From Clostridium estertheticum (lineage in GTDB: Bacteria > Bacillota > Clostridia > Clostridiales > Clostridiaceae), in assembly GCF_011065935.2 (NCBI RefSeq), contig NZ_JAAMNH020000001.1:3059001-3123000 (forward strand): a stretch of 64,000 nucleotides of DNA, written 5' to 3'. Within the stretch, counting starts at the first letter, position 1; the number at the start of each line of letters is the position of its first letter. Below the pieces are notes generated by a model. That model was not told where the DNA came from. It ran no database searches and saw nothing but the letters and a program-made list of their open reading frames with translations. This document shows, piece by piece, positions 60,873 to 64,000 of this stretch. The position numbers were made by a program, and so were the translations under genes.

Positions 60873-61976
60873 TTAAAATTTATTCTTTAGTATGTTCTTA
60901 TAAATTCTTAGATAACTTTCCCAAAATTTTTCTATAGTAAATTTTTTTACAACAATGTTATATAAATTCTCACCTTTTACCTTTAAATTATTCACATCTA
61001 AATATGCTGCACTCATAGCTTTGTAAATATTTTCATTGCTCTGGTTTTCTATTTTATATCCACTATTTTCATCTAATATAGACTCTAAGTCTCCTACCTC
61101 AGTATAAATCAAGGTTTTCCCTACAATTCCTGATTCTAAAACAGTCAATGGCGGTGCTCCGCCCTCACTTAAAGAAGCCAAAACGCTAATATTTGAACAA
61201 TTTATGTAGTCTATGGGATTTGTTACATTTCCAACTATAGTAACACTATTTTTTAGTTCTAAATCCACTATTAGCTTTTCTAATTGGGGTCGAAGCTCTC
61301 CCTCACCAACTAAAAGCAATTTTACATCATGAAACTGTAGCGTTAATTTTCTAAAGGCCAGTATTACTTCTTTATGGTTTTTTATAGGATGCAATCTTGC
61401 AACCATAATATATACAAAATCCTGTTGATTTAATTTTAAATAATTTCGCATATCCTCTGGAGAGGTGGCAACACTAATTTTTTTTATATCTATACCATTG
61501 TTTACAACTGCTTTACTTCCCGTAAACTTTTTTTCTTCTAATAGTTCTTTCAAGTTATTTGATACACAAATATAATTGTTAAAGCTCTTTAATCCTTTAA
61601 TACTAAGAGGTGTTAAAATAAAATATTTTACCTTATTATTAAGAAAATCGTATCTAAAATCACTGTGAATTACAGCAACTGTAGGAACTTTTATTTTTCT
61701 TTTTAAAATTAAATGCATTAAAAAGGGTTTTGCACCATGGAAATTCACTATATTTATGGAGTTCTGGTTTATAAAATCAACAAGCTCCATATTATTAAGC
61801 TTGTTTGTAAAAAGCTTATAGCTAACATCTATAGTTTTAGCTTTTGAGTAAAGCGGACCTTCTCCCACACAACCAATTATGTTTTCAAAATTTCCATTGC
61901 TTTTGTTGCATATGTTTAATACGTGGTTTCCACCCCCACCATTATCATTACCAGATATGATATGCAAAACTTTAAT
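60873..61976 (-). CDS. GT4 family glycosyltransferase, probable ATT start
   Basis: Reading from ATT 61976, eight bases behind AAGGAGG, yields the standard GT4 opening (M)KVLHIISGNDNGGGG; the first conventional start, TTG 61967, would cut this off and sits 15 bases from the signal. The 367 residues have a GT-B fold: MVARLHPIKNHKEVILAF and SLSEGGAPPLTVLESG with the nucleotide-sugar EX7E pattern. It adds a sugar to a lipid-linked or surface glycan. Confidence 0.88.
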   Translation of the reverse strand: MKVLHIISGNDNGGGGNHVLNICNKSNGNFENIIGCVGEGPLYSKAKTIDVSYKLFTNKLNNMELVDFINQNSINIVNFHGAKPFLMHLILKRKIKVPTVAVIHSDFRYDFLNNKVKYFILTPLSIKGLKSFNNYICVSNNLKELLEEKKFTGSKAVVNNGIDIKKISVATSPEDMRNYLKLNQQDFVYIMVARLHPIKNHKEVILAFRKLTLQFHDVKLLLVGEGELRPQLEKLIVDLELKNSVTIVGNVTNPIDYINCSNISVLASLSEGGAPPLTVLESGIVGKTLIYTEVGDLESILDENSGYKIENQSNENIYKAMSAAYLDVNNLKVKGENLYNIVVKKFTIEKFWESYLRIYKNILKNKF

Positions 61977-62014
61977 GTGGATCCCCTCCTTGTACTCTTC
62001 TTTATAGATGAAAT

Positions 62015-62734
62015 TTATTTGTGTTTATACTTATCCTTTAAAACCGCTAAAATAAATTTAGGTATAGTTGACAATCTTTTTATTCTAAATGGCTCTTTTG
62101 CAACTCTATATACCCATTCCATCCCTATATTTATCATCCATTTAGGTGCACGTTTAAGATTACCAGCTATAATATCAAAGCTTCCGCCAACCCCCATAAA
62201 TACGTTGCAAGGAAGTCTGTCCATATATTTTGCAATGAATAACTCTTGCTTTGGACATCCCATTGCAACAAATAAGACTTGTGGATTAAATTTTTCTATT
62301 TCCACTAATATTTCTTCACAATTGTCTATTTCAAAATATCCATCATGACTACCTAAAATATTTAATTCTCGATATTTAGTTCGCAAATTAATATTACACA
62401 TATCTACTGTTTCTTGTGTAGCTCCTAGTAAATAAATTCCCCGGTTTTCACTTTCACATTTTTTTACTATACAATCCATAAGCTCAATCCCTGCAATTTT
62501 TTCTTTCACTGGATGCCCTACAATTTTTGAACATATTACAGTGCTAATTCCGTCTGGAATTATGATAGAATTTTTACTCGTGAAATTATCTAGCAATATA
62601 TTATTTTGTAGTCCATTGCTTAGCACTTCTGGATTTCCAGAAACAATATGTACTTTTTCGTAATTATTTATACTTTCAAGCAATGCTCCTATGTTTTCAT
62701 TGAAAATTTCATACTGAAAAATTCTTGTTGTCAT
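62015..62734 (-). CDS. WecG/TagA/CpsF family glycosyltransferase
   Basis: ATG 62734 behind GGAGGAG gives 239 residues. PDGISTVICSKIVG, YLLGATQETVD, VAMGCPKQE and GVGGSFDIIAGNLKRAPKWM mark the family, which transfers N-acetylmannosamine or a related sugar to undecaprenyl-linked GlcNAc. It fits a wall-polymer or capsule pathway with the adjacent genes. Confidence 0.93.
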   Translation of the reverse strand: MTTRIFQYEIFNENIGALLESINNYEKVHIVSGNPEVLSNGLQNNILLDNFTSKNSIIIPDGISTVICSKIVGHPVKEKIAGIELMDCIVKKCESENRGIYLLGATQETVDMCNINLRTKYRELNILGSHDGYFEIDNCEEILVEIEKFNPQVLFVAMGCPKQELFIAKYMDRLPCNVFMGVGGSFDIIAGNLKRAPKWMINIGMEWVYRVAKEPFRIKRLSTIPKFILAVLKDKYKHK

Positions 62735-62863
62735 AAAACTCCTCCAAATAATCTGCATTTGTAGATATTCCATAAAATTATACAATTTAAAATAAGAGGT
62801 TAAGTTAAATTTTTTAGTCAACCTCAGTTACTATAGTTAATGCTCATTCACATTAGTGAATGC

Positions 62864-63517
62864 TTAATAAGCACCCTCTTTTTTAAATACAGAAACAACT
62901 GTTAAAAAGAGGATTTTTATGTCTAATGCAAGGTTGAAATCCATTATATATTTCAGATCAAAAGAAATAGTTTTTCCAAGTTCAATTTCTCCTCTTCCAC
63001 TAATCTGCGCAAGTCCAGTAATACCAGGCAAAACTAGAAATCTTTGACGATAGTCTTCTGGATAATAATTAACTACCTCAGGTATTTCAGGTCTAGGACC
63101 CACAAGACTCATTTGCCCAAACAAAACATTAAAAAGCTGTGGAATTTCATCTAAGCTGCTACGCCTTAAAAAATTTCCAAGCACTGTTATTCTATTATCT
63201 GACTTACTTTGAAATACGAAATTTTCTAAATCATTTGGGTCTATATTAAGTTCTCTTTTACTCTCAGCTTGAACTATCATAGTTCTAAATTTATATATAG
63301 TAAAATCTTTCCCATCTTTACCAACTCTAATTTGTTTAAATAGCGCTGGTCCTTCTGAGTCTAATTTTATTGCAATTACTAAGACTATATATAATGGTAA
63401 TAAAATTATGATTCCTATTAAAGATAGAACTATATCCATTATGCGTTTCATAACAAAATGAAGTTTTTTATCATGTATATTTTTTTGTATATCAATTTTA
63501 ATAGTATTTTTTTGCAT
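62864..63517 (-). CDS. undecaprenyl-phosphate sugar phosphotransferase
   Basis: The 217-residue protein has one N-terminal membrane helix (VLSLIGIIILLPLYIVLVI) and the bacterial sugar-transferase domain: FTIYKFRTM, RRSSLDEIPQLFNVL, MSLVGPRPE and PGITGLAQISGRGE. It starts polysaccharide repeat synthesis on the lipid carrier. AGGTAGG precedes the ATG. Confidence 0.94.
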   Translation of the reverse strand: MQKNTIKIDIQKNIHDKKLHFVMKRIMDIVLSLIGIIILLPLYIVLVIAIKLDSEGPALFKQIRVGKDGKDFTIYKFRTMIVQAESKRELNIDPNDLENFVFQSKSDNRITVLGNFLRRSSLDEIPQLFNVLFGQMSLVGPRPEIPEVVNYYPEDYRQRFLVLPGITGLAQISGRGEIELGKTISFDLKYIMDFNLALDIKILFLTVVSVFKKEGAY

Positions 63518-63580
63518 TTTATTCCTACCTTTTGCCTTTATTAATATATTACTATTTGTCTGTGGTTTTACGTTCTAATT

Positions 63581-64000
63581 TTATTTATTGCCACTATTTA
63601 ATAATGCTTCTGCAGTAGCTAATAAAAACCAAAAATAAGTTGTTGTTTTAGGTACAAAAAATAAATTGTCTGAAAAATTCATAAATAGAAAAGCAATCAT
63701 ACTTGCCATTACACCCATATAAAATGCCTTGTTAAACTTATCACTAGTTGTACTATATAACTTTCTAAATCTAAATAGTGCAGTTACTATCACTCCTAAG
63801 AAAGAAACTATTCCAACTATCCCTAGTTCACTTTGTACTTTCAAATATGAATTATGAGCTGGATAATGGGTATACGAGTTATAATCCAATCTATATTTTT
63901 GAATATAAGTGTCATATTGAGTTACATAGTTTCCGTTGCCAACTCCTAGTATTGGATGTTCCTTTATCATCATTAGTGCTGTTTTCCAAAGCTTAATCCT
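63581..64000 (-). CDS. O-antigen ligase/polymerase-type protein (5' end beyond window)
   Basis: The frame is open to the right edge and lacks its start. The visible 140 residues hold the Wzy/WaaL signature WKTALMMIKEHPILGVGNGN, YPAHNSYLKVQSELGIVGI and three membrane helices. Such proteins polymerise or ligate lipid-linked glycans outside the membrane, which completes the polysaccharide set. Confidence 0.85.
   Translation of the reverse strand, partial: RIKLWKTALMMIKEHPILGVGNGNYVTQYDTYIQKYRLDYNSYTHYPAHNSYLKVQSELGIVGIVSFLGVIVTALFRFRKLYSTTSDKFNKAFYMGVMASMIAFLFMNFSDNLFFVPKTTTYFWFLLATAEALLNSGNK

Overview
The window looks like chromosomal DNA of a low-GC, anaerobic, endospore-forming Clostridium-type Firmicute. 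The evidence is the AT-rich sequence with strong AGGAGG-type ribosome binding sites, the sporulation genes (sigG, spoIIAA-spoIIAB-sigF, spoVAC-spoVAD-spoVAE, yunB, a Spo0E-like gene), an F420-independent flavodiiron protein, and the succinate/4-hydroxybutyrate-to-crotonyl-CoA genes known from C. kluyveri and C. aminobutyricum. Identifications come from reading translated sequence and remembered families; no search was run.

Layout. 1-13 kb: partial YtvI/AI-2E-type permease, small glutaredoxin-like protein, coiled-coil protein, DEAD-box helicase, SDR dehydrogenase, HD-GYP remnant, two secreted wall hydrolases, RNase J, and a flavodiiron protein divergent from an FNR-like regulator with an FNR-type box between them. 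Three copies of a GTGCCAC...GTGGCAC palindrome lie at 5.1-8.0 kb, two of them touching stop codons. 13-20 kb: sigG, then a degenerate island flanked by a 166-bp duplication of the 3' end of yebC. The island holds a broken endolysin, an XhlA-like protein, an integrase fragment and several tiny genes, and is best read as the collapsed ends of a prophage that used yebC as attachment site.

20-36 kb: housekeeping and sporulation: a four-gene operon (nucleotidyltransferase, MocR regulator, HEAT protein, YigZ), HflX with an N-terminal JAMM-like motif, hpt, yunB, a class A PBP, spoVA, spoIIA and speE. 36-47 kb: an operon encoding the route succinate -> succinyl-CoA -> succinate semialdehyde -> 4-hydroxybutyrate -> 4-hydroxybutyryl-CoA -> crotonyl-CoA (cat1, sucD, 4hbD, abfT, abfD) plus a NifU-like Fe-S protein and an AspT-type antiporter. 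It is preceded by a consensus-quality sigma-54 promoter, two Rex-like palindromes exactly 42 bp apart, another palindrome and the gene of a PAS-AAA-Fis sigma-54 activator.

47-54 kb: a translationally coupled cassette (ACP, AMP ligase, LuxE-like, LuxC-like) predicted to reduce an activated acyl group to an aldehyde, with no luciferase, and an orphan adenine methyltransferase that resembles the clostridial sporulation-linked enzyme CamA. 53-58 kb: a histidine-degradation operon hutH-ftcD-hutI-fchA without hutU, with strong hairpins between genes. 58-64 kb: a DMT exporter followed by surface-polysaccharide genes (MurJ, GT4, TagA/WecG-type transferase, initiating sugar transferase, partial O-antigen ligase/polymerase). 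The GT4 gene appears to use an ATT start codon.
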